A stretch of 64,000 nt of DNA from Larus michahellis. Taxonomy: Eukaryota; Chordata; Aves; Charadriiformes; Laridae. The position numbers and the translations under genes were made by a program. Location of the stretch: the NCBI RefSeq assembly GCF_964199755.1, contig NC_133930.1, positions 56,387,962-56,451,961 on the forward strand. The letters run 5' to 3'. Under the pieces are notes generated by a model, which saw only the letters and a list, made by a program, of their open reading frames with translations, made no database searches and was not told the origin of the DNA. Below, in pieces: positions 47,201 to 61,903 of this stretch; within the stretch, counting starts at the first letter, position 1, and every line of letters begins with the position of its first letter.

Positions 47201-50200
47201 GCTCCACCAGCCCATGTTTTGAGTTTTCACCTTATTTATCAAATATTTATCTATTTTAACTCACACTTGGATTCTTCAGGTCCAGTCAGACTCAGCTAGA
47301 TTTGTGGGCATGTGGCTCTTTATAATGGGGTTTTAGGCCTCTCTGACCAAACGCTAAGGAGACCAAAGAAAGCAGCCCTTGAAATCTTGCTCTAATTTTT
47401 TTTAATTCCTTCAATCATCCATCCCTCTACCCAGTAAAACAGGCATAATTAGGATTTTACAAGGATATTGGAAATTAAGACCTTGGTGCTGTGTTCTGTT
47501 GCTGTGTATGTTGAAACAAACCAATATGTAGGTAAGAAAAGAAAAATCTCCTTTTGCAGTGGTTCTGGTTTGTGAGACTGGAGCAGACCTGCTCTGCTGT
47601 TTGCAAACATTTGGGAGATAGGAACTAGAGTTACCTGCCACTTTGTTTCTGTGTCACTGCTGTTATTCTGACTGATCATTTGTTCTCAGGTGTGTTGCTT
47701 CTTACGGTGAGTATGGAAGAAGAGACTAACTATATATACAATATCTACTTAGTTTAGTTGGCAAAGCAGCCAAGTCTGGAAGACAAGGACAATGGGAGTT
47801 ATCCCGTTTTCTTCTGTGAAGGGAACAAGAGTCACACAACTGTGTGTGACTGTCAGAAAAAAAATAAAAATAAATGTCAATATAAAAAAATTTGGAATGA
47901 TTTCTCTCCTTATTTGATCGGAAGCTCTGATGTGCATTTCAGTTTTTCCCTTCCTTGTCTACATCTGGGTGGCTCTGGCTGCAGGATATAGGACCTCCAG
48001 CACTGGTGGGCTCTGAAACTGTGCTTCTGTCATGCTCAGCTAAATAACTTGACAAGTGTAAAAGTGTTAACAAATGGCTGATGGAAAATTGAGAGCAGCC
48101 AGACAGCTCTCAGCCTGGTTAATTAGTTTCTTGACCGCTGAATTGTTCCTGCCTTCTCCTATGGTTGTGGCTTGCAGCCCTGTAAGAAGGGATTTGGGTT
48201 CCTGGCAAGGAGTGCATCCCAAAAGTTGAATTCATGTAACTTGAAGTCAGTGTGGACCAGTTACTTTTGGTCTAAATGACCTTTTATCTTCGTTGGGGGA
48301 GGGTAGTGGGGAGAAAGCATATCAGCTTTCAGCTATGTCAGGTCGTATGGAGGTCAAGTTCCCTTGTCTGTGATCAAGCATATGGTGTAAAACAGCCCAG
48401 TCTGCGATACTACCAGGACCTGGGGAGAGGAGGACTTTATCAGGCCTTCTGGAGGTAAATACGAATGAAGGCCATGTTAGCATGGCCTTATATGCCAATC
48501 AGCATATATGATGGCTCTCAGCTTAGGGCTTGCAGGATTTGTGTATTGTACCTTTCGGTGGTGCTGGCTCCTGATGTGTTTCCACCTTGGTGGCTTGAGA
48601 AGCTGTTGTTTCTCAGGAGCATGAAGGTTTCTCCTGCCAGGTTATTCATGCATGCATGAGACCTTCTGAAATCCCTGGCTCCAAGGGCATAACTGTACTA
48701 CTCACTGGAGCTGCTGAAAGAGTGAGTCAATATATTTGGGTTTTGCAGCTGCATGAATAAATGAGTAAACCTGAATTATTTCTAAATGATTGGGTTACAG
48801 AGGTGATAACATACTACAATGAATTTTCCATTCCACGCCCTCTACAAATGTGCTGGTCTTCTTCCACCGTGGAGCAGGGGAGGAATACAAGATTTTCAGT
48901 GTGTTGTTCTCCCAAAGAACCAGATAAGAGCTGCTGAAAATGTCTTTCAGACCAAAAGCCTTGAGTCAGAAGTTACTTGGCAGGATGACAGATAGGTTGA
49001 CCAAAGGTTGCATGTAGCGTGCTCTTGCAAAACGAACATGAAATGCTCGTTGCCCTCCATGGTTCTTCAGTGCTTCCACAGGTTCATCCATGTTACTTCA
49101 GTGGTGTACAGGAATATAATTTGCTTGCTGGTATTCTGGTTTTATCTCTGAAGATATTTATTTTAAGAATTTGTGTCTACATAGGTTTGCTAATACTGTA
49201 CTGTAATATCAGATGGGCTGCTGAGACCTCAAGGGGGGTGAGCAATCTATTTTTAGTGTGTTTGAAGGGTAGATGATGTTTCAGGTTGTGGAATGACTTT
49301 CTAGGGGGCCTGTCACCATATACTGAAGTTTTGTATGTCATGGCAGTGGAGGCCAGTCATATGATGATGAGGTAGTAACTTAAATGGGACATAAAAAAAA
49401 TCCTGCTCTTTGGGGAAATTTTAAAGATAGATGGAGCTAAAATGCCACACAGTCTGTTCTCATGCTTGTTTCCTTGATGTGCTGTAGACATCTAATCCTC
49501 TTTACAGGTGAAATAAGCAGCCTGCTTATGATCTGAAGGCAATGCCTGCTGATCTGTTGACATCCAGATTGGAGGGTTGTTCATGTCTGAGTAAGAATTT
49601 TAGTAATGGATGACCAAAAGACTGTTTTAGTTGCCCAAGTGGTGTGAGGAAGATGGTTTGTGATCTCCTTCACATCAGAAGTTAGTTACACGTGGAAAGT
49701 TGGATAATAGCAGTGCTGTCCTATTTAAACATATTTGACACCCTGGCCTGCAGAGATTTTGAGCTTTAGGTTGAGAAGACTGCCTCAGGCAAATGCAATC
49801 TGAACAGTGGATCCAGCCTTGCTTTGGAGGCACTGCACTGTAGTGGTAGCCACGAAGAACAGATTTTAATGATTTATTATGGTTAGATTTTATGTGGATT
49901 GGCTTGCTATTTTCTTTGGAAGGCAGTAAAACTGCAACTTTTACAGGATTCTTCTTACATTCCCAAGATTTTGTTTTGTGTGCAGGCATGTACACTTTAT
50001 TTATTTATTTAATAAATCCTCATTGCCACTGTTAGGAACGTTAACAAAGGCTTTTTAATAGGTCAGACCTCAGCTACCATTGCATTTTCTTGTTACTGTA
50101 GTACGTTTGTCAGATAATTGAAGATGGGGGCTAAAGCCCTTATACTGTAAAAGCTTATTCATATGAATAGTCACTGATCCAATTTTGAATTTCACTGCAG

Positions 50201-53200
50201 CTATTTCTGTGAGTAAACATTGGAAGATCAAATCCTTAGCTGTATGGACTAATTCTTGCGGAGTTTTCAGGGTGGCATTTGGAAAATATATTTTGAATAG
50301 AACATGCCCTTAGCTTTCAGCAGCTACCACCTACATACGTGAGATGTTCATTTGTGGTTGCATGTGAGGGCATGGTTGTAGCTCATTTGCAAGAGCCAAC
50401 AGGAGTTTATGGATTAGATAATTGAATTTTCATTCATGTGTGACTTTTCTTACATTCTCACTCTTTATATTTTGACAGGGGGAGCATGTATGTTACAAAT
50501 ACTTAAGTTTTACTTCAATTAATGCTGGCATGTCCCTGAAATATGATTTCATATGAGTTTGTGGGTGTTTTAGTGAGAACCTCCATGTTGCTGTGCTGCC
50601 TGTAGCCGATGTTCATGCATTCTGGAGTCCCATCACTAACTGTGGTGTTTTCAGAAGCCATGGTTTTCCATACTTTTTTTTTGATTATGGAATTGATTTG
50701 AATAGATACTAATAAGCTAGTTGCCTGTTCAAGACAGAGGTGCTTTGGCTCAGGGAAAATGCAACCTAGGCCCTTTTACAATGACAGGACTGTGTACGTT
50801 TGCATATGCGTACATAATAGAAGTTGCTATCCATGTGGTTCATACTGCTATGGTAGTTCATCTGGCAGATCATTTAAATATTTACTCCAAAAGATTTTGT
50901 TCTCTGTTGGTGTGAAGCAGCATTTCCAGTTATTTTTAGGTCTTTTTCATCTTAGCAACCCTGTTGGAGATAGACTAGACAAGTGCAGTAAACTGTCCTT
51001 GCATTTTGGTAGAAATCAATAAAATAAAGTTTAATGGTTTGGTCTCAAGGGGAGAACAGACCATTTGGTTAACAGAAGGTTAGGCCAAGTAATACAGTGC
51101 TGAGAGTGCCACAAACCAACCCAGAATATCTGGTCGTGTGTCCAGTAGCTGCATGTATTAAGCACTGAAATGGAGCTTTCAGATCTGCAGAGCCAGCAGT
51201 TCTGTTACCACTGCTGTGACGCAGGAGATAATTCTGTTGGGCAAGCATCAGCATGGGGGTGGATCTACAGTACAGGATGTGTAATGTCAACATGAAGCAT
51301 GGGAGCTGGCAGTAAGAAGGAAAGCAGCCATTTCATGCCAGTGCAGGAAGCCTAAATAGATTTTTCCCCTCTGCATCTTGTCCTTTTATGCTGCTTTCAT
51401 ACTTGGTATTAAACGATTACCTTCTGCTTTGTCATCTGAAAACTTCAGCCCAGCAGGGTTTAATTTCTTTCTGTTTTTGAACCTGTTTGTTTTTCTTTAA
51501 ACAAGTGAAGTGCACTCCAAAAGCATGTCTGATGGATTATAAAAGGGGCTGGGGGGAGGCTGAAGGGCTAAGCAGATCTGGAGAAAGAGAAGAGCTCAGT
51601 CATGTGAAAGTCCTGAGCTTCAGATGAAGTTTCATTGTAGATCATTTTGGCTTTATTGCAGAGACAGTTTGTTCAAAAGCTGTAACCATTTGAGAACATT
51701 GTACTGCAGCTGTGAAATGCAGAAAGTATGAAATACTGCAAGTGATACTGTATATACTTTGAAACTCTGTAATTACTAAGAAACTGTAGAAAGCTATTGT
51801 AATTGTTTCTGCTTTCTTTTTAGCAGGAATGTCCCATTAGAATTTCTTTTTCCTATTTGGTTAAAGCTAGCGGCAAATTACCATGACACCATTTTTTAAA
51901 GATCCAAATGCTCATAAATGACTGTTTAAATCTGCAGAAAAAGAATTTCTAAATAAGCTTGCTAGGCATTCTGTGGACTTAAAAATCTAGTGATATATCT
52001 TCTGTCAGCTCGTAGACTAGTCAACTGGTTTCTGTTTTTTTGTTGTTTGGTTTTCCCCACAAAACATTTGGAGATATCTTCCTGTAGCTGCAGCCTAGGA
52101 AGCTCTAGAATACCAGAGCTTGCTTCCTGATGGGGCTGGCAGAGCGGAACTTCATAATCAGACCTCTCATGGTTTCCATTGCCTGTTCTGCAGGATTTTC
52201 AAAGAATAATATTACAGCTCCCCTTGAATGAATCCTTGTCTTAGATGCTGTTCTGTGGTAGCCCTGCAAAGGTATCATTTTCTTCATATGTTCCTAAGAA
52301 CTGGAGTGGGAGTTTGGGAGTAGTCAACCCACAGGTATGTTTTCCCAGTTGCAATTTGGTGATGGGAGGAGGGGATGCATATAAAATGTGGCTTGTGTGT
52401 GAAGACTGACCGCTCTGTTCTGCAGTAACTTCATCCTTATGCAGTCCTTCTTGCTCCATTGGCCCCATTCAGGAGATTTTTGGGTTGAAGCTATGGGAGT
52501 CTAGCACTTCTGCATAGAGCACTTTCAAAAAAATGTCACTGAAGAATTACGTGAAACTTGAACACCATCTCGCAGGGCAGAACTTTTTCTTGGTTCCATA
52601 GGTAACTCCATGTCATGGTAGCTGTTTCAGCATCAGAAGTATTGAGGATGCAGGCAAACCAAGAGACTTTTTCTAAGGTATGGTTGCTCTGTCCTGTCTG
52701 TCCATGTAATTTCCCTTGCAGGTTTTATTTTCTAGTAGCTGGTAATTTTGTGGTTTTTCTAGTGGTGTTGAACAGTTTTTAGGACACACTGGAGAATGTT
52801 CATCAGAAGTGTTTCTTCATATGCAAGTGAATAATGCTTCTACATTTTGTCTGCACCTTTTCTCTTAGAACATCTCTATACTGCAGAGAAAACACACTGT
52901 CCTTGACTTTTTCATACCGAAAAAGGTGCTACTTGCCGAAGATAGTTTATTATAAATAACTACTAAGATGATAATCTCACCACAGCATGCTTGGCAGTCT
53001 TCCACTGAGTTAGCCTGTTTCAGCAAGGAGCTGTCGCTTAAGATACAAAGCAATCTGCAGGGACATATGATCACACACACTGACTGTTTTCTCTGTCATC
53101 ATGGATGCCTCATCATTTCCTGTGTTTGATAATTAGGAACTGGAATTATTATCCGGTAGACCAGCAGGATCTAGCACCAGAAAGATGGACTTGAGTTCCC

Positions 53201-56200
53201 ATCTCATAAACATCAGATTACAGAGAAGTTCTCAGTTATGGAGGCACTAGTAGGAGAATGTTGGACGTGGTTGTGGTGGCTTTATTTGCTTTTTTTGTTT
53301 GTTTTATTTTTGCTATCACAAGGATAGATGTGAACTATTTGGGAAACTCTGGATATATACATGTTCACAGCACATTTTCCTGTTAGAAATGGTGGAGAAA
53401 TGTAAGTCTACCACTGGCAATGGTGTAGAGAGGACTTTTTAGTGTTGGTTTTGTTTAGGTAAATAATGACTTCAAGATCTCTGAATGTTTCATTTTGTAG
53501 AAACGTTGTCCAAAAGAAAGACAATGATAAAGAGGTAAGAGGCTGTATCCATTTTTCTTAGGGTATTGGAAAACTAATATTAATACCCATATGTGTTTAG
53601 TGTCAAGATTTTACTGTAGTTACATAGCTTGATGGTGACTTTTTGAGGTTGAAAAGTTGATACTGCTTTGTGGTACATGGCTGTTGATTTATCATGTTAT
53701 TGCAGCAGTTGTGTGATGAATATCACCGTCTGTTGTATGCAAAATTCTTTTCAAGTAGAGTGCTGGCAAGTGTTCATGTTTTATTTCTTTAGAAACTGCT
53801 TTGTTAACAGTATTGTATGAATCAGAACTTTTTCTAACCTCGATGTTACTAATGGATTCTGTTCCTTGGTGCTTGATGCTTCTCAGAGTCCTATCAACTT
53901 ACATTTCAAGCCTGGGCTTCTATGGTTGCTTAAAAGTATGGAACATGATATTTAGTGTAAGTAATTGGTAAGGTTGAGATGGAACAAATGAAAGTATCAG
54001 CAATGATGCTGGAATTTTTCTCCCTGATATGATTGATCATGTTAAATCCTGTAGGTATCTCAACAAGATCAAGGGGAAAACAGGACATGAAGAATTTAGT
54101 CAGACACTGATTTGCAAGCCTTAATACCAATCTGTTTTTTCAAACATCACAAGTGTTTGGAGTAATTTGCCATCCTCTTAAAGGAAAGCATGGAAGGAGG
54201 CAGAAGGATGGTAACTCTTTATCTAGTGATGGTATGCTTCCCCACAAGCGTTACAAAGGCAAATTCCTGTGTTCTTTGCTGAAATTGTGGGAGTAGATTA
54301 ATGATGGGATGGGTTGTGCTTGCTTATAAGATGAAGAAATCATTGGAACTGGTTCCTGATATTCAATGACCCATGCATGATTGTGGAGTGTTCTTCATCT
54401 CTTAACATCTGACCTAGATGCCTTTACACTTCGGGATGGCTGTTCAGAGTCTGTCATGTCCAGAAGCCACCTAACTTGGGTGACCTTGTGGCTTTAAAGA
54501 AAATCCCATGGAACTGTTAGTTTCAACCTTACTGAAGGACACATTCTGAAGAGCTAGCTCATTAAGCAAGCTTTGAAGGGTGTGCTCTGCAGAGCAGCTT
54601 CCTGTTATTTGGTTAATGGTTGACCTAGTTCTATTGCCATATGCCTCCTGGAACGCATTCTAATATAAAATATGTGCTAAAGCAAGACTGGGATAATAGA
54701 AGGAAAGTCAAAGCCTTTATGAAACAGAAATCATATAGTGCTGTTGCGTTTTGGAGGGTATTCTAGATACTAAAAATGGCAGTATCTTCATGGAACTGTA
54801 TTGATTCTGATTGCAAACTCAGGAGTGTTAATCAGACCCATTTATGTGTTTTTTTCAGACTGGCCTTGTACAAAAGGTTTGTATCTGTAATTCCCTGTGC
54901 TCCATATGTGAAGCTAAAGTTAGGGACTGAAGCACTCAGAGTGATATTACAGCTGTGAGGAAAGATCAGATTAGATTTGGCTAAAGGCAGGAGCATTTTT
55001 CCCCCATGGTAGGTGTTTTTTTCATTGCAAACCATGGATTAGCAAATTTTTTTCCTCTTTAAATCCTGGCTAGAAGCCAGAAATGGGGATTCAAGCTTCT
55101 ACCAGGTATCAGAGATGATGCAGCATACATACTTACACCTGGGCAAAAATATAAGAAATTTGAAGGTACTACATTAAGTTCAACCTCCAACCTGAATGAG
55201 TACTGGCTGAAGCTCTGAGGAATCTATATAGGCTGTGTTTTCTGGTTAATTTGATTTTCTGCCCTAAGAAAAGGAAGGGTATGCAGTAACAACTGTTTTC
55301 ATAAGCAGTGTGCACTATGTTAGAACAGTGGGAAGGGAAAATTAAAGCCATGCTTTGTAACCTTTTGAGAACTCGTGACTATCAGTAGATGTGGTGATTT
55401 ATTATTCTTCTGTCAGTGTGGGAAACTGAACTGCTTACCAGACTTACTGCTTTGAATATTCATATAACCTGGCAGTGGCTAACCTGTGTCTCTTCAGTTG
55501 CAGATGGCTTGCAAGCAGTCCAGGTGTGAATTCTGGGCAAAGGTATGTCACGACAGCGGTGGAGGTGGTTGAGGCCAGCCCAATTTGTCTGTGTGGGAAG
55601 AAGTAAGCTGTCAGGACTTGTAAAGGCAGCTGTTGCTGATCAGCATGGGGAGTGCCTAACCTGCAGAGAAATGGTGGGATGTCTTGGGAGTCGTAATCAT
55701 CTTGTACCCCTGTAACTTCTTCAACTTGATTCCCTTCATGTGCTTCTCATGACTCTCAGCTCATTTGGTGAGGCTATGAATATTTTGGCTTATTTGGCTA
55801 GGATACATGTAATAACGGCATTACGCAGTTTCTCCCCTTCTTCCTCAGTGCTTAACACTAAATGGTATTTTTGCAGAGCTTCTGGATCTGGGGGAAACAA
55901 ACTGCAATATTTTTAGTAGGACACAATGTGTTGCATGAGCTGTAATCATATTGGTCATGAAAAAAATCTCTGCTCTGGGGACTGACACAAGCACAGCTAT
56001 TTGTGCAACCTGATCAGAACAAAGGATAATGCTTCTACTGCAAGATCAGACAGATCTGATGCTTCAGCAGGCTGAGCAAATGAATGGAGGAAGTGGTCCG
56101 CCTCCTCTTATCCATTGTCTCAAAGATGCAGGCTCATAGAGAAGAAAGGGAGGTTGAATAGAGCTTCTGAAGGAATATGCTACTTTGTGTTCTGTGGGAA

Positions 56201-56483
56201 GAGAGCAAGCAGGAGTTCTAGAAGTTCTCTGCACCGGCAGGCTGACAAGCTTGTAATAGGAAAGTGTGGCAATGGACTACTGGTTTTAGCAAGTACTTTC
56301 TCTTCTGTAGCCTGCCTAGAAAATCTTAACTGGTGTTAGGAAGCTGATGAAAATGTTCCAGGCTTGGAATATCGGACCAAGCCTACCTTGAAGGAAGCTC
56401 AGTGGGTGTAGAAATCCAATTAATTCTGACCTGCTAGCAAAGAATGATTTAAAACTTTTTCTATACATGAAGAAATTCAGAGG
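41201..56483 (+). other. Putative first intron, left part, no exon supported
   Basis: The region is AT-rich with no recognisable protein-coding exon. An A-rich/ACAAAACC block lies at about 43,240-43,270 and a TTTA repeat at about 49,998-50,011. A 74-base acceptor/donor-bounded segment at 44,462-44,535 was considered and not accepted. Sampled lines show more T than A and more G than C on the plus strand, as expected for an intron of a plus-strand gene. Confidence 0.45.
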
Positions 56484-56576
56484 TTTTTTCCTTTCTTTTC
56501 CTTTTTTCCCCCTTTTCCTGCTTTTTCCTTTATTTTCCATTTTTCCTTTTCCTTTTCCCCTTTTCCTTTCTCCCCT
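56484..56576. repeat. CCTTTT-type polypyrimidine tract
   Basis: About 93 bases of TTTTCC and CCTTTTC units carry only a few purines on the plus strand. It resembles the other pyrimidine tracts of the window but is shorter and irregular. Confidence 0.85.
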
Positions 56577-59500
56577 GAATAACTCATTTTTGTGCTCTGG
56601 GATACCTCTCAGTTGTGTTCTTGATGGGATTTTTACATAGGCAGAGCTGGGCTGATCAAATTACTGGGACAGTCAGAGTCATCTTCTGCTTAGGAGAATC
56701 CTTCTATTTCTCTTGCTCCAGCTGTCAAGTTGTCATAGCCAAATTAACCTTAGTGGGATTTTAGTAGCAAGCTCCCCTTTTAAAGGCATAATGAGGCTAA
56801 GGAGATGTGAGAAGAGAGGAAGCAGGACAGAGATTTTTTATAAGCTGGGCAGAATTGAGGGTTACTTCACATTCCAGAGCTATAATATTTGACTTCCAGC
56901 CTCAAAGGGGATTTCAGCTGAGAAATGAATCCTTTAGAGGAGGGGTGTAGGAGTTCTATCAGTATCATAGCTGGTTAGATCTCTGTGTATTACCTTTTTG
57001 CATGGTCACTGGGACTAGAAATTGCTAGCAGTTAGGTTTCTCATGGTCAGGATACGGAACCAGTTTTCTTTAAAATCAAGCTTTTCTTGTCTCAGGGGCC
57101 CATAACTGTAATTCCTTTAGCAAGCATGCTGTTTTTCTTTCTTTAAGTTAATGGAGATTAGAGTTGTGTCTGATAACAGAACCAGTCTTGGTGATCCGTG
57201 AGGTAACTTCCATCCTTGTTTCTCCCACGTACTGTCTAGAAGGTATATCAATTGAAAAGGGAAGTAATTAGTTCCACAGGATGCTGACAGAGTCCATCAC
57301 TAGTGTGCAGTGGGGATGAAGATGGCTGTTTTAGGAGCCCACTTAGAAAAGCACATCAGAAAGTCATCAGACTCCTTGAGTGGAAGCCTGTGTTGAAACT
57401 ATTAAATGTGTAGATGAATGAGCTGTCATGATCAGCGTGTTTAGTATCCAGAAGCAATTGTGAAAATTCCCTCTGTTCTTAGGAGAGGGTTAAACCCCGT
57501 CCCAGAGGATGTGCCTTGCTGGATTTGACTCAACAGAACCTTCAGTATGGGTTTCCATCTGCTTTGACCTAGAAGTACTGTTGGGGAGAGGAAATAATGA
57601 TACTAGCTGCTCAATGGCTGAGCTCTTAGGGATGCTTTGCCTCCTTTATTCAACCATGGTTACACTGTGTCAAAACTAAATCTGTGTTATTTGGATGGGG
57701 TGACCAAAAATGCATATATTCCAAAAATGACTATTAGAAAAGAGTTCAGTGAGCTTTGAAACAATGCATGGGTGTGAGGACCAGAGGAAAAATCTCCAGG
57801 TTGGACCTAAATCTCACAAATAAATCAAGGAGCATTCTCCCAAGTGATAAAGATTTGTGTCTGAAAGTGAATAGTTTCTGAAGGAACAGTATCAGCCTGG
57901 TGGTAAGCAGAGACAAAAAGTCAATTGCCTTTTGGTGAAGGCCACAAAAGCATTTCTTATTATCTTCTGCTTATTCACCTCTTCAGGAAATAGGAGGCAC
58001 AGCAGAGGATCTTGGCTAGTTTTGGAGACCTTCAGAAAAGCATTCTTTGAAGCTGTTGTATTTCCCAACTTTATATTAAGCAGATCTTATCATTGTTTTG
58101 TGGGATGTTTTTATTATTTTCTTAATAATAGAACTCCTTAAGATATAAAACAGTTGGACCAATCACTGTTTTCTGAAAAGTCAGAGCACTGTATCGATCA
58201 TAAAGCTGATAATGCTTTCACAAAAAAAGGCTATATCATGGCTAAGATAAGAGGAGCCATGAAGGGTTGGCTTGCATGAAAGTTTGAACAAGGGCAGTGT
58301 GCTTGATTTCTAAGTCATCCATCAGGTCAAGAAAGGTGGATATCTGAAGTTCATGTTGCTGAATGTTGTTTTGGAATTTACCCATTATACTTCAAAGACA
58401 ACAGCAAATTTTTGTTCTGTTATCAAATGTTCACAAAGGAGTTGAGCTGAAAAATGGTAATCATCAAAACGTGTTTGTACAATTTTTAGATCTAAGTCTA
58501 ACATCTTTTGTGCTTTTTTTTCCTCCAAGTAAAAGGGACTGAGAATTGGGTCAGTTCCTCAGGGATTATCCAGATGGAGGCACCTGCTTTTGCAGCTCAA
58601 GGAGAAGGGGACTATGGGATGAGAAAACCTCATGCAGAGAGTGCAGAGCAGTCATAGGTCTCATTGGCCATTGACTTTTCTAGTGTATTAGAAAAGACTT
58701 TTGGGGCTTTCCATAACCAAAGTAAATAACGACCTTGCTTTGATAGATCAAACAAATAACACCAGTGTTGTGCCTTTGACAGCCCTTGATCCCAAAGAGA
58801 AAAGCAAGGGTTTTCCTTTTTATTTTGGACACATTCCACCACAAACAAAAGCATCCCACAGGTCAGACAAGAAGGGTATCTGACAGGATTTAAAGAGACT
58901 TTTCCTTTTTCCTTCTGTTCTCTACACCAGTAATTATATTTAAAAATATATCAGACCTAAAAGCTCCTCATTCAGTTTATGTTTGTAAAAGATAGAAAAT
59001 GTGGAACAGAAAATGCTCTGTGACTCACTCAAGAAGTGTCTTGGCTTTGTAGCCTATGTGGACTTGAAGGGTCCTGTCTTCCTTTTAAATCAGAGAACAG
59101 TGATCCTGCAAAGCAGTATATATCATTCAAAATGGTTAGAATAGCAAAGTGGACTAGTACAGCATTTAGACATATAAACACAGGAGATACAGTTGTCCCT
59201 CTGCTGATATGTGTAAGTACCGCTTTTGGAATACTAAATCCATTCCTGAAGTTGGCATGTCTGTAAAAATGAGTGTGGAAATGCTGGGGATAGTAATGAT
59301 TTGAATTCTGGAAAATTGTTCTTCACAGTGAGAGCTTTCAGATAGTCCATTCCTCCCTTTCAGAGGTTTTCAGAAGTGACATTTAGAGGACTGAAAGCAG
59401 CTAATTTGCCAGGCTACGTCCAATGTTGTAGGAATCTGGAATCTGTACCAAGCTGTAACAAGATGCAGTGGCTGGAATCTAAGACTAGAAAATGTTTGCT

Positions 59501-61870
59501 ATATAAATAGTTCTTTATTTCTAATTTAATAGTGGAAAGAGATTAAGAGCTATTGGAATGACTAATGGACTGTAGAAAGTCATAAGGCATCAAGCCTAAG
59601 TGTAGTTTCTCTTCAGATGCTGTGGTGGGAGACAGGCTTTACACTGTTACCATTGAGTTGGATGTGGACAACTGTCTGGCTGTAGAAGCTGAACTTTCTG
59701 CAAGATGACCCCCACTGCCATTATCTCATGTTAGGTCAGGGATTAGTTGTTGTAAAGAACAGCTGATGGGAACACTGTAACCTGGAGGTGTAAGAAGTCT
59801 AAGGAGGTGATTAACTTTTACCAGAACATGCAAGAAGACTCTTCACCTGGCAAAGAAAATGGAAAGCAAATAACCAAGTTAAGTGAAATGATAAGGCTCA
59901 CTGCACGTTTGTAGTTACCAGTTTAGGCTTGATTATCTGTAGTGGGTTTTCCTCCATTTCCCTGTTTTAGGCTTAAAACTATGGACAAATGCTTTATATT
60001 TTGTTCTCAAAGTGGAATCTTTGCACAAGGTTGGTGGTGGAAGCTGCCTTCCTCTTAAAAATAAGATGTGTTTTCCTGTTATCTCAATAGAGAAAAAGAA
60101 GAAACGTAACAGGGTTTTGTAGTCCTGACAGAGCTACTACAGACTTTCATATTGTGGTTTCTAAAGGAGACTAAATCCCCCCAAAAAGAAGACTTCTGGT
60201 TTCCTCTGGACTCTACAACCCAGCACTTCGGTCACCCAGAACTTTAGTCCTGGTTTTACAGATAGGAACTAGAGACTTTGTTCCTGCAGTTACCACAGAG
60301 GTGGCTGTGGCATAAAAACCCAATCAGAATTTGTCAATGTGTCAATTTCCTAGACTAATCTATTACAGATATCTCACCAATTATATTTTGAAGGCATTTC
60401 AGTAGATTCAAAGGTCTCGACCCTTTCAGTAGAAATATGTTTCAGTTTTTTGTTAAGACACCTCTCAAAACCTTAGACTTTGTTCTGTTAAGGATAATAC
60501 GTATAGGAAACGTAGAGATTAGCTCTTTTTGTCTTCTGTGCTAACCAAAGACTTTAACAATAAGCACTATCATTAGATCCTCTTTATTTGATAACTGATG
60601 CACAAACAAGTCAGTTTCTGGGAAGAATGGTACATTAGCTTGGTTTTGAAGGTCATGCTGCAGTAGAGGCCTCACTGTAAATGCTTTTAACTTTATAAAA
60701 CAGTTACTACAGCAGGATGAAGGAGAGTTTTGATCCCCTAATTGACAACTGTTTTCAGTGCTTAATTTGTAGTTTCAGTTTTGGAAGACTGCTTTCAAGA
60801 TTCAGAACTCTGTATTGCAGTAGTCTAGGTGGGGGAATTAGAAGACAATGGGAGAACAAAGGAGTTCAGGAATGAAGAAGGAGAAAGAGGTCTGAGCTGT
60901 TTCCCCTGTTTCTTGGTTTTGGAATGAGTGATTATTTTAACCTGTAAGTAACACTTAGATTAGTGACTGTCTTCCATCATGAAATGCAAGTAAAGTTAAG
61001 ATAAGAAGGTAACTTCCTCTTGGCAAACTTTCCCCTCTCCATTTCTCTCACATATTTTGTGTAAAGTCTTTTCTCCCAAGCATGGGTGCAAAGGAGACTT
61101 CTTGTCTTTAACTTGAACGTTTCCTTTCTTCTAGTAATCAAGTCTACAGATACAGCCCCTGTGTGCTCAGCTGAAAAGGAAATCACTTTTTTTTGACAGT
61201 GCATCTTCACTGCCAAAATGATCTTGTACTGCAGGTGGCTAGAGGTATATGATACAAGTTAGTTTGTCATCTTTGGAACACATCTGAAGGGCGGGCTCTT
61301 CAGGAAGGGTGAACTGTAGCACTAGTCCTATGATTAGCAAGTCTGGTTCTGCCTCCTTCAGCTTCTGAGACCTTGAAGATCCATTACAGGTTCTGCTTTC
61401 AGGTAAGAAGAAACTTCTTCCTATTTTGACCCTCCATAATAAAAGGCTTTAGTAAGTACTGATCCACATAAAGGTTTGGTCCTCAGCTGGGGAAAACTGG
61501 CAGAACTCCAGCAAATTTCTAGAAATAAAAAACTGGAGAAATCTCTGGAAGCATAGCAGTTACCAGGACTTGCACAATATTCTGTAGCTTGTAAGAATAC
61601 AGGAGCAGGAAGTTGGAATGACACTGATGGCTTAATCTTTCTGTGATCTCTTGTTTTTTTATGAGGCAAAGAAAATCTGTAGGAGAGAACTTTGCTCCTG
61701 TTCTATTGGTGGTATTGCCTTGCATGGCTTTGTTTTTCTTTGAAAACTGATAGCAGAAGACTATCCAACCTTCAGGAGTGGAGCCATTATATGTGGGGCT
61801 GTGCAACAGGAGCCAAAGTTTAAAAATAAAATACCAGGCTGCCTTCCTGAGGATCCAGACATAGCATACA

Positions 61871-61903
61871 AACACACACACACACACACAGAGACACACA
61901 CAC
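61871..61903. repeat. (CA)n microsatellite with GAG interruption
   Basis: About ten CA units, a GAG interruption and about five further CA units. A minus-strand frame reads through it as alternating cysteine/valine, which is a repeat artefact. Confidence 0.9.
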